The position numbers were made by a program, and so were the translations under genes. Positions 1 to 8,781 of a stretch of DNA of 64,000 nt are shown in pieces. The notes beneath the pieces are model-generated. The model made no database searches. It saw nothing but the letters and a program-made list of their open reading frames with translations, and was not told where the DNA came from. The stretch is from Spirochaetales bacterium UBA6872 (GTDB lineage Bacteria; Spirochaetota; Spirochaetia; Sphaerochaetales; Sphaerochaetaceae), in NCBI GenBank assembly GCA_002452215.1, contig DKCO01000046.1, positions 1 to 64,000 on the forward strand, written 5' to 3'. Position 1 is the first letter of the stretch. The number at the start of each line of letters is the position of its first letter.

Positions 1-7
1 GATAATA

Positions 8-17
8 CCCCCCCCCC
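8..17. repeat. C10 homopolymer tract
   Basis: Ten consecutive C residues in an otherwise AT-rich stretch at the window edge. A short inverted repeat follows (AAAAAGT at 22-28, ACTTTTT at 32-38). Tracts like this can vary in length by slipped-strand mispairing, but the gene it might affect lies outside the window or is the nitroreductase 140 bp downstream. The rest of 1-160 shows no gene. Confidence 0.6.
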
Positions 18-160
18 TATCAAAAAGTCAAACTTTTTTTCTTTTAGTGCGAAATTTTCCACATATTGATAGCCATGAAAATCAAAGCTAATGTAAAGGG
101 TTTTTATATCATTTTGTATTTTCTATTGCTCATGTTTTTCCTATGCCTTAATATTTGCGC

Positions 161-946
161 ATGAATAAAGAAACAATAGAACTTTTGGAAAAAAGAAGAA
201 GCATCAGATCTTTTAAAGACCAACCTATTGAGCCAGAAGTGCTCGATAAGCTAAAGAGGCTCACATTAAGAGCCCCCAGTGCTGGAAATATGAACATGTA
301 CTCGATCATCGAGGTCACTGACAAAGAAAAAAAGTCATGCCTTGCTAATATATGCGACCACCAATTGATGATTGAGAAAGCACCAATTGTCTGGGTATTC
401 TTGGCCGATATGGAAAGATGGTATAGATGGATGGAAGAAAGCGGATGCAAAGACAGAATCGGGAAGGATGTAAGAAAGCCAGGAATCGGTGATTTGCATC
501 TAGCAATGCAAGATGCAATAATAACAAGTACTTATGCAGTCATCGCTGCTGAGGCACTCGGTTTAGGCTCATGCTTCATAGGCGATATTATCGAGAACTA
601 TGAAGAAACTCAAAAACTTCTTAATCTTCCCAAATACGCAATTCCAGCAAGCATGCTCATAATGGGATATCCAAAGCAACCTGCATCGCAAAAAATGACT
701 CTTAGGCCAGAACCTGAATATCTGTTTATGGAAAATGGATACAAAAAGCAAAGCGTGGATGAGTGTGCAAAGATGTACAAAGCTCATGAGGATGCACTTA
801 GAGAGAGAAATGTACTTCCTTGTAATAACACTGGGACATTTGCCGACTACTATTTCAATAAAAAGTACTCAAGCAAGTTCATGGATGAGATGAATCGCTC
901 AACAGCTGTATTTATGAAAAGATGGTGCGACGAAAACGCTGAATAA
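161..946 (+). CDS. nitroreductase family protein
   Basis: A 261-residue FMN-dependent nitroreductase-type protein, predicted cytosolic, reducing nitro compounds, quinones or flavins with NAD(P)H. The N-terminus holds the family's RRSIR segment (about residues 12-16), which contacts FMN phosphate. The middle holds a Gly-rich GLGSCFIGD stretch typical of the fold. An in-frame TTG lies two codons upstream at 155, but ATG 161 is preferred; no strong Shine-Dalgarno site is visible for either. The C-terminal 60 residues are charged and extend past the usual ~200-residue core. It appears to be a single-gene unit, closed by a hairpin at 957-988. The substrate cannot be told from sequence. Confidence 0.85.
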   Translation: MNKETIELLEKRRSIRSFKDQPIEPEVLDKLKRLTLRAPSAGNMNMYSIIEVTDKEKKSCLANICDHQLMIEKAPIVWVFLADMERWYRWMEESGCKDRIGKDVRKPGIGDLHLAMQDAIITSTYAVIAAEALGLGSCFIGDIIENYEETQKLLNLPKYAIPASMLIMGYPKQPASQKMTLRPEPEYLFMENGYKKQSVDECAKMYKAHEDALRERNVLPCNNTGTFADYYFNKKYSSKFMDEMNRSTAVFMKRWCDENAE

Positions 947-956
947 TAAAAACTTG

Positions 957-988
957 ATGGCTACCATGTTTGTGGTAGTCAATTTTAT
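957..988 (+). terminator. hairpin after nitroreductase gene
   Basis: GGCTACCA (959-966) pairs with TGGTAGTC (973-980), one G-T wobble, followed by AATTTTATG. This is a plausible intrinsic terminator between the nitroreductase gene and the aroA operon. Confidence 0.55.
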
Positions 989-1110
989 GACTTTATGTAT
1001 TATTAATAACATATAAATAATACCGAATTCGGATTGTTTTATTGCAATAATGCTATTAATCAAGGAAAGCTTATTTCCCATTGTCTATAATTTGCAATAT
1101 AATTCTCTCC

Positions 1111-2400
1111 ATGATTGAAATAAGTGCTAAACGCGTTTCTGGTAAGATAGAGATCCCTGCATCCAAAAGCCAAACAATAAGGGCCTTCTTGATTGCAACG
1201 TTTTCAAAAGAGAAATCTATAATAAGACACCCTCTCTTATCAGAAGACACGAAATCTTGCATAAAAGCATGTTCTAAACTTGGAGCAACCATAACTTTCA
1301 ACCAAGACAAATCAATTGCTTATGTAGACGCAACCAATGCATTGAACGAGAAAACAGATATTGAAATCGATGCAGGCAATAGTGGCACTACAGAGTATCT
1401 CCTTTTAGGCCTTGCTGCATCTGTAGGTGCAAATGTAACAATCACTGGAGATGAACAACTCAAATCTAGACCCGTAGGTCCTCTAGCATCTTCGTTAAAG
1501 GATCTTGGAGCTGATATAGAAACACATAATGGCAAACCTCCCGTAAGAATAAGAGGACCTCTCAAGGGAGGGGCAACTGTTATTGAGTGCAAAACCAGTC
1601 AATATTTTTCAGGGCTTTTGATGGCAACTCCTCTCGCATGTGGAGACTCAACTATCCAATGCTCTCTTTTATATGAAAAACCATATGTTGAGATCACGCT
1701 CTCGTGGCTTGATAAGCAAAACATAAAGTATGAGATTTCACAAGATCTTGAGAGTGCAACAATAAAGGGAAGACAACGCTATCATGGATTTGATGAATAT
1801 ATCTCTGGCGATTTCTCATCTGCGTCTTTCTTTTTTGCAATGGGTGCAATATCGAAAAGCGAAGTAACTGTAAAAGGCCTTGATAAAAATGACCCCCAAG
1901 GAGACAAAGCTGTTCTGGATATTCTAAAAGCGATGGGATGCGCAATAACTTGGAACGGAAACGAAGTGACTGTAAAGGGACCTGATAATGGGCTATCTGG
2001 TGGCGAGTTTGATCTAAATGCAATTCCAGATGCCCTTCCTGTTCTTGCTGTCGTTGCCTCATTTGCAAAAAGCGATGTTCATCTTACAAATGTTGCGCAA
2101 GCAAGAATAAAAGAAACAGACAGAATCGCTACAATGTGCGCAAACTTGAAATCCCTTGGCGTGGATGTAGAAGAAGAGGATGACGGGATGCTTATACATC
2201 CAAATGGAGGGATAAAAGGTGGCTTTGTCAAAGGATACAAAGACCATAGGATAATCATGGCAATGGCAACAGCTGCTGCAGGAAGTGATGAAAGCATCTT
2301 CATAGATGATACATCAGCAGCAAGCGTTACCTTTCCAACATTCTTCGATTTGTATGAATCGATTAGAATCAACAAAGGAGATAAAAAATGTACGATTTAA
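1111..2400 (+). CDS. aroA: 3-phosphoshikimate 1-carboxyvinyltransferase (EPSP synthase)
   Basis: Joins shikimate-3-phosphate and phosphoenolpyruvate to make EPSP, the sixth step of the shikimate pathway; cytosolic. The 429-residue length is normal for the family. Landmarks are the N-terminal SKS substrate-binding segment (about residues 18-20), the GNSGTT loop, the SRPVGPL segment, KETDR, and the C-terminal DHRIIMA helix. ATG 1111 is chosen over the upstream TTG at 1081 because a TATAAT hexamer lies at 1086-1091, which would put transcription start after that TTG. It is the first gene of a tight four-gene unit and overlaps the next gene by 13 bp. No other aromatic pathway gene is nearby. Confidence 0.93.
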   Translation: MIEISAKRVSGKIEIPASKSQTIRAFLIATFSKEKSIIRHPLLSEDTKSCIKACSKLGATITFNQDKSIAYVDATNALNEKTDIEIDAGNSGTTEYLLLGLAASVGANVTITGDEQLKSRPVGPLASSLKDLGADIETHNGKPPVRIRGPLKGGATVIECKTSQYFSGLLMATPLACGDSTIQCSLLYEKPYVEITLSWLDKQNIKYEISQDLESATIKGRQRYHGFDEYISGDFSSASFFFAMGAISKSEVTVKGLDKNDPQGDKAVLDILKAMGCAITWNGNEVTVKGPDNGLSGGEFDLNAIPDALPVLAVVASFAKSDVHLTNVAQARIKETDRIATMCANLKSLGVDVEEEDDGMLIHPNGGIKGGFVKGYKDHRIIMAMATAAAGSDESIFIDDTSAASVTFPTFFDLYESIRINKGDKKCTI

Positions 2401-3398
2401 GATCAGACACATTCACGCTTCCCTCCGAAGGGATGAGGAAAGCAATGTATAGTGCAGAAGTCGGCGATGATGTATATAAAGAGGATCCTACAGTAAACAG
2501 GCTTGAGGCTATGGCCCGAGAGATTACAGGAAAGGAAGATGCTCTTCTTGTATCATCAGGATGCATGGGCAACCTGATTCCATTGATGCTTAAAGGCGGC
2601 AGAGGAAAGGAAGTAATTTGCGCAAAGGAGTCTCATATATCGAAGCATGAGATAGGTGCTGTATGCTCTCTAGCAGCCACTCTACCTGTATATGCTGAGT
2701 CACAAAACGGAATCCTGTCTCCAGAGAGCGTTGAGGAAAATATCCATAAATATGCATATGATATGTCTGAGACATCGATGCTCGAAGTTGAGAACACTAC
2801 ATCAGGCCTTGTATATCCCATACAAACAATGCAAATGCTTAAGAAGATTGCAAAAGACAACAATCTTTGGCTCCATCTCGATGGTGCAAGAATATTCAAT
2901 GCACAAGTTGCAAGTGGAATATCTGTAAAAGAATATGCCAATAATGCTGATGATATAACATTCTGCTTATCAAAAGGTCTCGGAGCACCAGCATTCTCCA
3001 TCCTTTGCTCTAATCGTGATTTCATCAAAGACGCTCGCAGATGCAAGAAAATACTTGGAGGAGGAATGAGACAAATAGGCATATTGGCAGCTGCTGGAAT
3101 ATATGCGCTTGAGCATAACATAGAGCGCCTTAAAGAAGATCATGACAACAGAAAGACACTATCCGATGCCCTAGAGAACACAGATTGGGCTAAAGTAGAG
3201 ATATCAAGTACGAATATGATATTCTTCTCGTCTGTCTATCCTATAGCAAATATAGTAGAAGCATTCAAGAAAAGAGGAATCCTATTCTTGTCTGACAATG
3301 GAATGGGAAGAATAGTTACAAGCTTGAATGTTGGACACTCTGATTGCGATGCTATTGCAAAAACTATCAAGCAAATCGACCCAAAGGAATTTGAGTAA
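2388..3398 (+). CDS. ltaE: low-specificity L-threonine aldolase
   Basis: PLP-dependent, fold-type I enzyme cleaving L-threonine or L-allo-threonine to glycine and acetaldehyde; 336 residues, cytosolic. The opening YDLRSDTFT is diagnostic for the family. HLDGARIFNA carries the PLP-pyridine Asp, and SKGLGAP (near residue 195) holds the Schiff-base lysine. A good ribosome-binding site (AAAGGAG) lies 7 nt before ATG 2388, inside the end of aroA. The stop codon overlaps the next gene's start (TAATG), so the two are probably translationally coupled. Confidence 0.9.
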   Translation: MYDLRSDTFTLPSEGMRKAMYSAEVGDDVYKEDPTVNRLEAMAREITGKEDALLVSSGCMGNLIPLMLKGGRGKEVICAKESHISKHEIGAVCSLAATLPVYAESQNGILSPESVEENIHKYAYDMSETSMLEVENTTSGLVYPIQTMQMLKKIAKDNNLWLHLDGARIFNAQVASGISVKEYANNADDITFCLSKGLGAPAFSILCSNRDFIKDARRCKKILGGGMRQIGILAAAGIYALEHNIERLKEDHDNRKTLSDALENTDWAKVEISSTNMIFFSSVYPIANIVEAFKKRGILFLSDNGMGRIVTSLNVGHSDCDAIAKTIKQIDPKEFE

Positions 3399-4168
3399 TG
3401 GGAAAATTCATAATTGCACTATATACGGGCACAGGAAACACTCTGTATGTTGCAAAACAATTCAAAAATGCTGAAATACACTTTATTAGCGAATTTTTAT
3501 CAGGGCAATACGTGCTCCCTGATGACACAGAGACACTTGGGATAATGTTTCCTGTCTACAACCAAAGCTACCCTTACCCTGTAGCGCTTTTTGTTAAGCA
3601 AGTCCTTTCAAAAAGAGACAATTCAGCATTGCAATATATATTTGCAATCAATACATCAAGTGGCCATTCTCTTGGAGCAAACTACATGCTCGAGAAACTC
3701 TTGATGGATAGCGGTGTTGCACTTTCTTATTCGACTTCATTGAAATTTCCAAGCGCTGACTTGAAAAAACATCATAAATCGCTTTCAGAGATGAAGACAC
3801 TTGCAGAAGTGAATAAGCGCGCATTGAGGATAGAAAAAACAATAAATGATATAGAGAACAAAGAAATCAAGATATCAAAATATATCCCATTCTCATACAT
3901 AAAAGAGCTTATTTCAAATCGAACAAACAAGCCAAAGAAAGTCACAGACTTGGCTGTAAGCGACAAATGCACAGCATGCGAAATATGCTACAAGATATGT
4001 CCAACAGACAACATAACAATCGACAAAGGAAAAGCTATGTTCAAGGATGCATGCATAAAGTGCTATGCATGCTATCATAGATGTCCAGAGAAAGCGATCA
4101 TTTACAAAAAGAAGACAACAGGGCAATATATTGGTCTTGTTGATACAAAGGAGCTTTTCAGAAGATGA
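3398..4168 (+). CDS. EFR1-type flavodoxin-like / 2[4Fe-4S] ferredoxin fusion
   Basis: A 256-residue electron carrier. The N-terminal part (about residues 1-150) resembles a flavodoxin, with LYTGTGNTLYVAKQF matching the FMN-phosphate loop. The C-terminal part has two bacterial ferredoxin motifs, CTACEICYKICP and CIKCYACYHRCP (about residues 190-235), each giving a CxxCxxCxxxCP set. This is the arrangement of 'EFR1 family ferrodoxin' proteins of anaerobes. It probably shuttles low-potential electrons, partner unknown. It starts in the stop codon of the aldolase gene and overlaps the following aminotransferase by 4 bp, so it belongs to the aroA unit. The two iron-sulfur clusters fit an anaerobic host. 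Confidence 0.82.
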   Translation: MGKFIIALYTGTGNTLYVAKQFKNAEIHFISEFLSGQYVLPDDTETLGIMFPVYNQSYPYPVALFVKQVLSKRDNSALQYIFAINTSSGHSLGANYMLEKLLMDSGVALSYSTSLKFPSADLKKHHKSLSEMKTLAEVNKRALRIEKTINDIENKEIKISKYIPFSYIKELISNRTNKPKKVTDLAVSDKCTACEICYKICPTDNITIDKGKAMFKDACIKCYACYHRCPEKAIIYKKKTTGQYIGLVDTKELFRR

Positions 4169-5382
4169 ATTTCGATAACGTTGTCGATAGAAGGAAAACA
4201 AATAGCGTCAAATGGAACAAAGATGCAATAGAATCTATATGCTCAAACAAAGATGCTCTCCCATTCTGGGTCGCTGACATGGATTTCTACCCAGAGGAGC
4301 ATATAAAGCAAAAAGCCGAAGAGATTGCATCTCTCTCAGTCTTTGGATACCCTGTGTTCGACTCATTTACGCAAATAGCATCAAATTGGCTTATAAAGAA
4401 ACAAAACTGGGAAGTAGAGTCGGACTCTATCATATTCACAATGGGCCTCTTACATGGTATTGCTCTAGCAATCGACATATTCACAGACGAAGGAGATGAT
4501 ATTCTTGTGCCATCTCCTACATATAGGCCATTTAGAGAACTTTGCTCACGCTCTAAACGAATCATGCTCGACCATGAGCTTGGATATGATAATGGAAAAT
4601 TCTTTTTAGACAGAAAGCGATTTGAGGAAGATGCCAAGAAAGCGAAGATGATTCTTTTTTGTTCTCCTCATAACCCTTCTGGACTTGTCTTTAATGAAAA
4701 CGATTTGATTTTCGTACTTGAAGTTGCAAAGAAAAACAACATCGTCATCGTATCTGATGAGATCCACGCAGATCTTGTCCATCCAGGCAAGACTCACATT
4801 CCGATGGGAAAAGCAAACAACAAAATAAATGCCAAGTGCATAACACTTATGGCTCCATCAAAAACATTCAATGTCGCTGGAGAACACTCAGCGATAGCTA
4901 TCTTCTCAGATAAAGAAATGGAGAGAGAATTCAAAAAAAGACAAGAAGCACTTTGGCTTACAACTCCTGGATATGTTATCGGAGAGCTTGCACAAGTTGC
5001 ATATAAGGATGGACTTGATTACAACAAAGAGCTTTGCTCTTATCTTGGAAACAATGCACGTTTCATTCGCTCTTACCTTGAAGAAAACTGCCCGGAGATA
5101 AAACTTGTGAATGCTGATGCTTCATTTGTAGCTTTCCTAGACTGCTCAAAGGTATATGAAAAGATAAAAGCAAAAGTCGAATCCAAGCCTGAGCGCTACA
5201 AGGGAGGCAAAGGCGGTGGAATACTATCCAGATTCTTTGGCGTCGATGCCTCAGTTGCAATGAATGATGGCACATGGTTTGGAGACCAATACTACAACTT
5301 CATACGCTTCAACTATGGAACAAGCCTCGATATGGTTCAGACAGGACTTGAAAGGATAGCTAAAGCAATAAAAGGGCTATAG
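4165..5382 (+). CDS. MalY/PatB family PLP-dependent aminotransferase (cystathionine beta-lyase type)
   Basis: Fold-type I PLP enzyme of 405 residues; MalY/PatB members usually cleave cystathionine or cysteine conjugates to a thiol, pyruvate and ammonia. Visible landmarks are the opening FDNVVDRRKTNSVKWN, PFWVADMDF, PHNPSG, SDEIHADLV (PLP Asp region), and MAPSKTFNVAG with the Schiff-base lysine near residue 233. It is the last gene of the aroA operon (ATGA overlap with the ferredoxin gene). It ends 3 bp before the converging addA gene, with no clear terminator in between. Side roles as a transaminase are possible. Confidence 0.87.
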   Translation: MNFDNVVDRRKTNSVKWNKDAIESICSNKDALPFWVADMDFYPEEHIKQKAEEIASLSVFGYPVFDSFTQIASNWLIKKQNWEVESDSIIFTMGLLHGIALAIDIFTDEGDDILVPSPTYRPFRELCSRSKRIMLDHELGYDNGKFFLDRKRFEEDAKKAKMILFCSPHNPSGLVFNENDLIFVLEVAKKNNIVIVSDEIHADLVHPGKTHIPMGKANNKINAKCITLMAPSKTFNVAGEHSAIAIFSDKEMEREFKKRQEALWLTTPGYVIGELAQVAYKDGLDYNKELCSYLGNNARFIRSYLEENCPEIKLVNADASFVAFLDCSKVYEKIKAKVESKPERYKGGKGGGILSRFFGVDASVAMNDGTWFGDQYYNFIRFNYGTSLDMVQTGLERIAKAIKGL

Positions 5383-5385
5383 GGG

Positions 5386-8300
5386 TTATAGTGGCAAATC
5401 GATTTCATTTCCATCCCTGTCCCATATAGGACCACAAGAAAAATCCCTGACATAGCAAACAATGCCATAGCAAGTTTTCTTGTATAGCTCTTCGAGTGCT
5501 TTTGCATACATTGTGATTTGCATTTTGTGCTCTTCTGGATTCCTATGCCTATCTGTCTTATAGTCCACTACAAGATTGTAGTCGTCCCTGAAGACAACCA
5601 AGTCAGCTGATCCCTCCAAGATTCTATTCTCATATGGATAGTAAAACCGAACCTCTGCTGATTGCTTGTTGCTATTTGATATGAATCTCTCATAAAAAGA
5701 GCTTTTCTTGAAATCGAGAGAAATTCGTTCGGCTTCCTTTGATAGCCTAAGAGCGTCCAGCTCTCCAATGTTTCTATTTGAGAATTCCCTTACGCTTACA
5801 TTTGAGACCAATGACTCAAGAGATGAATGGACAAGAGTACCAAAGTCAGCCCTGATATCAGGATGCGCATTGAGAATATCCTCGACAAGGAAATCAGGAA
5901 GCAAATCGCCACTATAGCTGTTTTTGCTCTCATATTCTTCGTGGCTTATCTCCTTTACGCCAACTTTTACATCATTCCATGTTGCCTCTTTTGCAAGATG
6001 GGCCTTTTCATACCATGACATGTCACGCAAATCTTTGTGCCCAGAGCGTGAAGATAGCGATTCTTGCAAAGAAAATCTGCTAAAGTATTCAATGCTTACT
6101 TTATCTTGTCCGACTTTGTCCAATGCTTCCTTATATATTCTGTAAAGCGAGATCTTTGCTGATTCATCACCTTTCTTTGTTTCAAATGGGTACGTAATAG
6201 CTGTTATCACCAAATGGTTTATTGCGCGCGTCAAAGCAACATACAGAATTCTCTTGTACTCAGAAACTACTCTTTTGCGATTGTATCTGTTAAATGGAGT
6301 CGCAATCGGCTTTGACTTTACATCGCAACCACTAAAACCTTTTTGAGCAATGTAATCGCTATTTATAATGTCATAATGAACAAATGGCTTGCCATCATGG
6401 ACAGTATCGATGATGCTATTCTGGCACTCCTTATCACTTTCGACAGTTCCTGCAGATGCAAGAATTACTATAGGAAACTCAAGACCCTTTGATTTGTGGA
6501 CAGTCATGAGCTTAACACCATCTGCCTCCAAGCGCTGTATGTCGATTCCTCTGAGCTTTTCTGCCGTTCCAATCCTTTTTCTAATAAAATCGAGAAAATC
6601 GACAATATTGCCACCCTCACTGTCTATTTTAGATGCAAGCGCCCATAAATAGCTGAAGTGCTCATCGTAGACAGCTAAGGATGGAGAAGATACCAAATAT
6701 GTCCTGTATCCTGACTCGTAATAAATGCGCTCCAATGTCTTAGCTATTGTCTCACGCCCCGCATTGAGCTTGCATTTATTATAGAAATCGTGCAAGAAAG
6801 CGAATGATTCAGCATCAGATGGATTTGAAAAATGAGGAGTTTCATCAAATGCAATGAACTCTTTGTCTTTATCTGGATCTATAAAGAGAGCCATGCCCTC
6901 GTTCGATATCCTTGCAAATGGGGAGAAGAGGATCTCAATATATGACTTCTTGTCATCAGGATAGACAAGAAGTTGTAAAAAGCTGTAGAAGTCATAAGCC
7001 AGCCCCTCAAGCATTGATGATGTGGACTCAACGACAGTATAAGGGATGCCTTTTTTTCTCAAAGCCCTCTCTATTGGCATTTGTGTCTTTGTCATCGAAT
7101 ACAAAACACCTATATCATCGAACCTAGGCTTTCTCTTCTGTCCATTTTCAGCTATCAAGAATCGAGGATCTTCCATTATTGCTAGAATCTTATTGGCAAT
7201 GAACTCAGCCTCTGAATCTGTCTTGCTCAAAAGTCCAGTATCATCGCTCTCATCGTCATCATCCAACAGATCAAGTTCTATTACAGGATCCACAGGCCCC
7301 TCTCCTCTTCCTGCTCTTATGCTTCCAGCAGAGGCCTCGAATAGATCACACTCACTAGATGTAAAGCTATCAACAACTCTTTCATCAAAGCTTTTGTCTT
7401 CATTTCCAGAACTAGAGAATACAAAAGAGAATACCTGGTTGAAATGCTCGACAAGCTTTCTCTCTGAGCGATAATTGTCGCCAAGTGTTAGAAAAGCTCC
7501 TTTCATTTTCTTGACAACTTCATCCTTGAGATTATTGAATACAGATACATCAGCTCCTCTGAATCTGTAGATCGATTGCTTATCATCACCTACTAGAAAG
7601 AGCTTTTTACAATCCAAGTCTTCTGCTCTAGGAATACCTTCTGTGAAAATGTCTTTCTTCTCTGACAATAAATACAAAAGGTTCTTTTGCTCATTGTTAT
7701 TATCTTGGAACTCATCGACCATTATGTAATCAAAACGATCCTTGTAGTATGATCTGATACCTTTGTCATGTAAAAGAATATCCTTTGCAAGTGCCTCTAC
7801 GTCCGAAAATGTCAAAAGCCCCGCTTTTCGCTTTTCCTTGTTGAACTCTTTTGCAAAAGCAATTATCAATTTAGAGACAAACATCTCATCATCGATAGAA
7901 TTCTCCAAAAGCCAAATATTCTGGACATCTACCAGGGCCTCTCTATAAAGCTTCACAATACCCTTTAATTCTTCCCAGCTATTCGATACAGCTTTTGTGA
8001 CTATATTGAACTTTGGCAACTTGGCATAATCGCCTTCTGAAAAGCTCTCTATAGCTTTGTCGAATGTGCCATCTGCAAAGAAGCCTTTATCGTTCGAATA
8101 TTCTCTGTAAGATCCGATTTGATCCAAATAACATTTCAATAAGTCGGGATTTGCTTTCTCTTTTTTCAATATAGAGATCAAATCGTGTATTCCCTTTTCA
8201 ATATCATCGCGATTTAGATCTGCAAGCACATTTATATGAAACGCTATCTTTTCGAAGATTTCATAAATCTCACTTTGTTTTTTGTTTGATGCAATATAGT

Positions 8301-8781
8301 CATATTCCTCAAAGAAATTCTCATCAAATGCGAGTCTATCTACAATTTTATCCACAAGTTCGGCTAATTCGTCATCTGAAAGAATTGAGAAATTCCTATC
8401 TATGCCATATTTCAAACACCCTGAGCGTGCAATTTCAGACCAGAACGAATCCATTGTCGATATAGCTGCTTTATTGAAGTTATCTCTCAATTGCTTATTG
8501 AGATAACTGTCCGAGGCATCCTTTGCTGCAGCAAGAGACAAAAGCGTGTATATCCTCTCATACATCTCAGATGCGGCTTTCTTTGTGAATGTTATTGTCA
8601 ATATCCTATCGGCATCGACTCCTGAGCATACAAGACGTAGAAAGCGAAATGAAAGCACAGTAGTCTTTCCGGAGCCAGCTCCTGCTGATACGACAGTCGC
8701 AACATCAGAATCAACAGCTCGTCTTTGATCCTCTGATAGTTTTTTTCCAGAAAGGGCCAAAATATCATCAAAAGTGCTCAT
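5386..8781 (-). CDS. addA: AddA-type ATP-dependent helicase/nuclease (UvrD/RecB family)
   Basis: A 1131-residue superfamily 1 DNA helicase with a C-terminal nuclease, the expected AddA partner in double-strand-break end resection. Helicase motifs in order: SAGAGSGKT (Walker A, about residue 30), MVDEFQDNN (motif II), VGDDKQSIYRFRGAD (motif III), and YVALTRA (motif VI). The last ~200 residues carry FGTLVHSSLE, EGSADLVV and VVDYKTD, the PD-(D/E)XK nuclease signature. ATG 8781 overlaps the addB stop (ATGA) and has GGAG about 13 nt upstream. A TTG codon eight codons earlier is in frame but less likely. Confidence 0.88.
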   Translation of the reverse strand: MSTFDDILALSGKKLSEDQRRAVDSDVATVVSAGAGSGKTTVLSFRFLRLVCSGVDADRILTITFTKKAASEMYERIYTLLSLAAAKDASDSYLNKQLRDNFNKAAISTMDSFWSEIARSGCLKYGIDRNFSILSDDELAELVDKIVDRLAFDENFFEEYDYIASNKKQSEIYEIFEKIAFHINVLADLNRDDIEKGIHDLISILKKEKANPDLLKCYLDQIGSYREYSNDKGFFADGTFDKAIESFSEGDYAKLPKFNIVTKAVSNSWEELKGIVKLYREALVDVQNIWLLENSIDDEMFVSKLIIAFAKEFNKEKRKAGLLTFSDVEALAKDILLHDKGIRSYYKDRFDYIMVDEFQDNNNEQKNLLYLLSEKKDIFTEGIPRAEDLDCKKLFLVGDDKQSIYRFRGADVSVFNNLKDEVVKKMKGAFLTLGDNYRSERKLVEHFNQVFSFVFSSSGNEDKSFDERVVDSFTSSECDLFEASAGSIRAGRGEGPVDPVIELDLLDDDDESDDTGLLSKTDSEAEFIANKILAIMEDPRFLIAENGQKRKPRFDDIGVLYSMTKTQMPIERALRKKGIPYTVVESTSSMLEGLAYDFYSFLQLLVYPDDKKSYIEILFSPFARISNEGMALFIDPDKDKEFIAFDETPHFSNPSDAESFAFLHDFYNKCKLNAGRETIAKTLERIYYESGYRTYLVSSPSLAVYDEHFSYLWALASKIDSEGGNIVDFLDFIRKRIGTAEKLRGIDIQRLEADGVKLMTVHKSKGLEFPIVILASAGTVESDKECQNSIIDTVHDGKPFVHYDIINSDYIAQKGFSGCDVKSKPIATPFNRYNRKRVVSEYKRILYVALTRAINHLVITAITYPFETKKGDESAKISLYRIYKEALDKVGQDKVSIEYFSRFSLQESLSSRSGHKDLRDMSWYEKAHLAKEATWNDVKVGVKEISHEEYESKNSYSGDLLPDFLVEDILNAHPDIRADFGTLVHSSLESLVSNVSVREFSNRNIGELDALRLSKEAERISLDFKKSSFYERFISNSNKQSAEVRFYYPYENRILEGSADLVVFRDDYNLVVDYKTDRHRNPEEHKMQITMYAKALEELYKKTCYGIVCYVRDFSCGPIWDRDGNEIDLPL

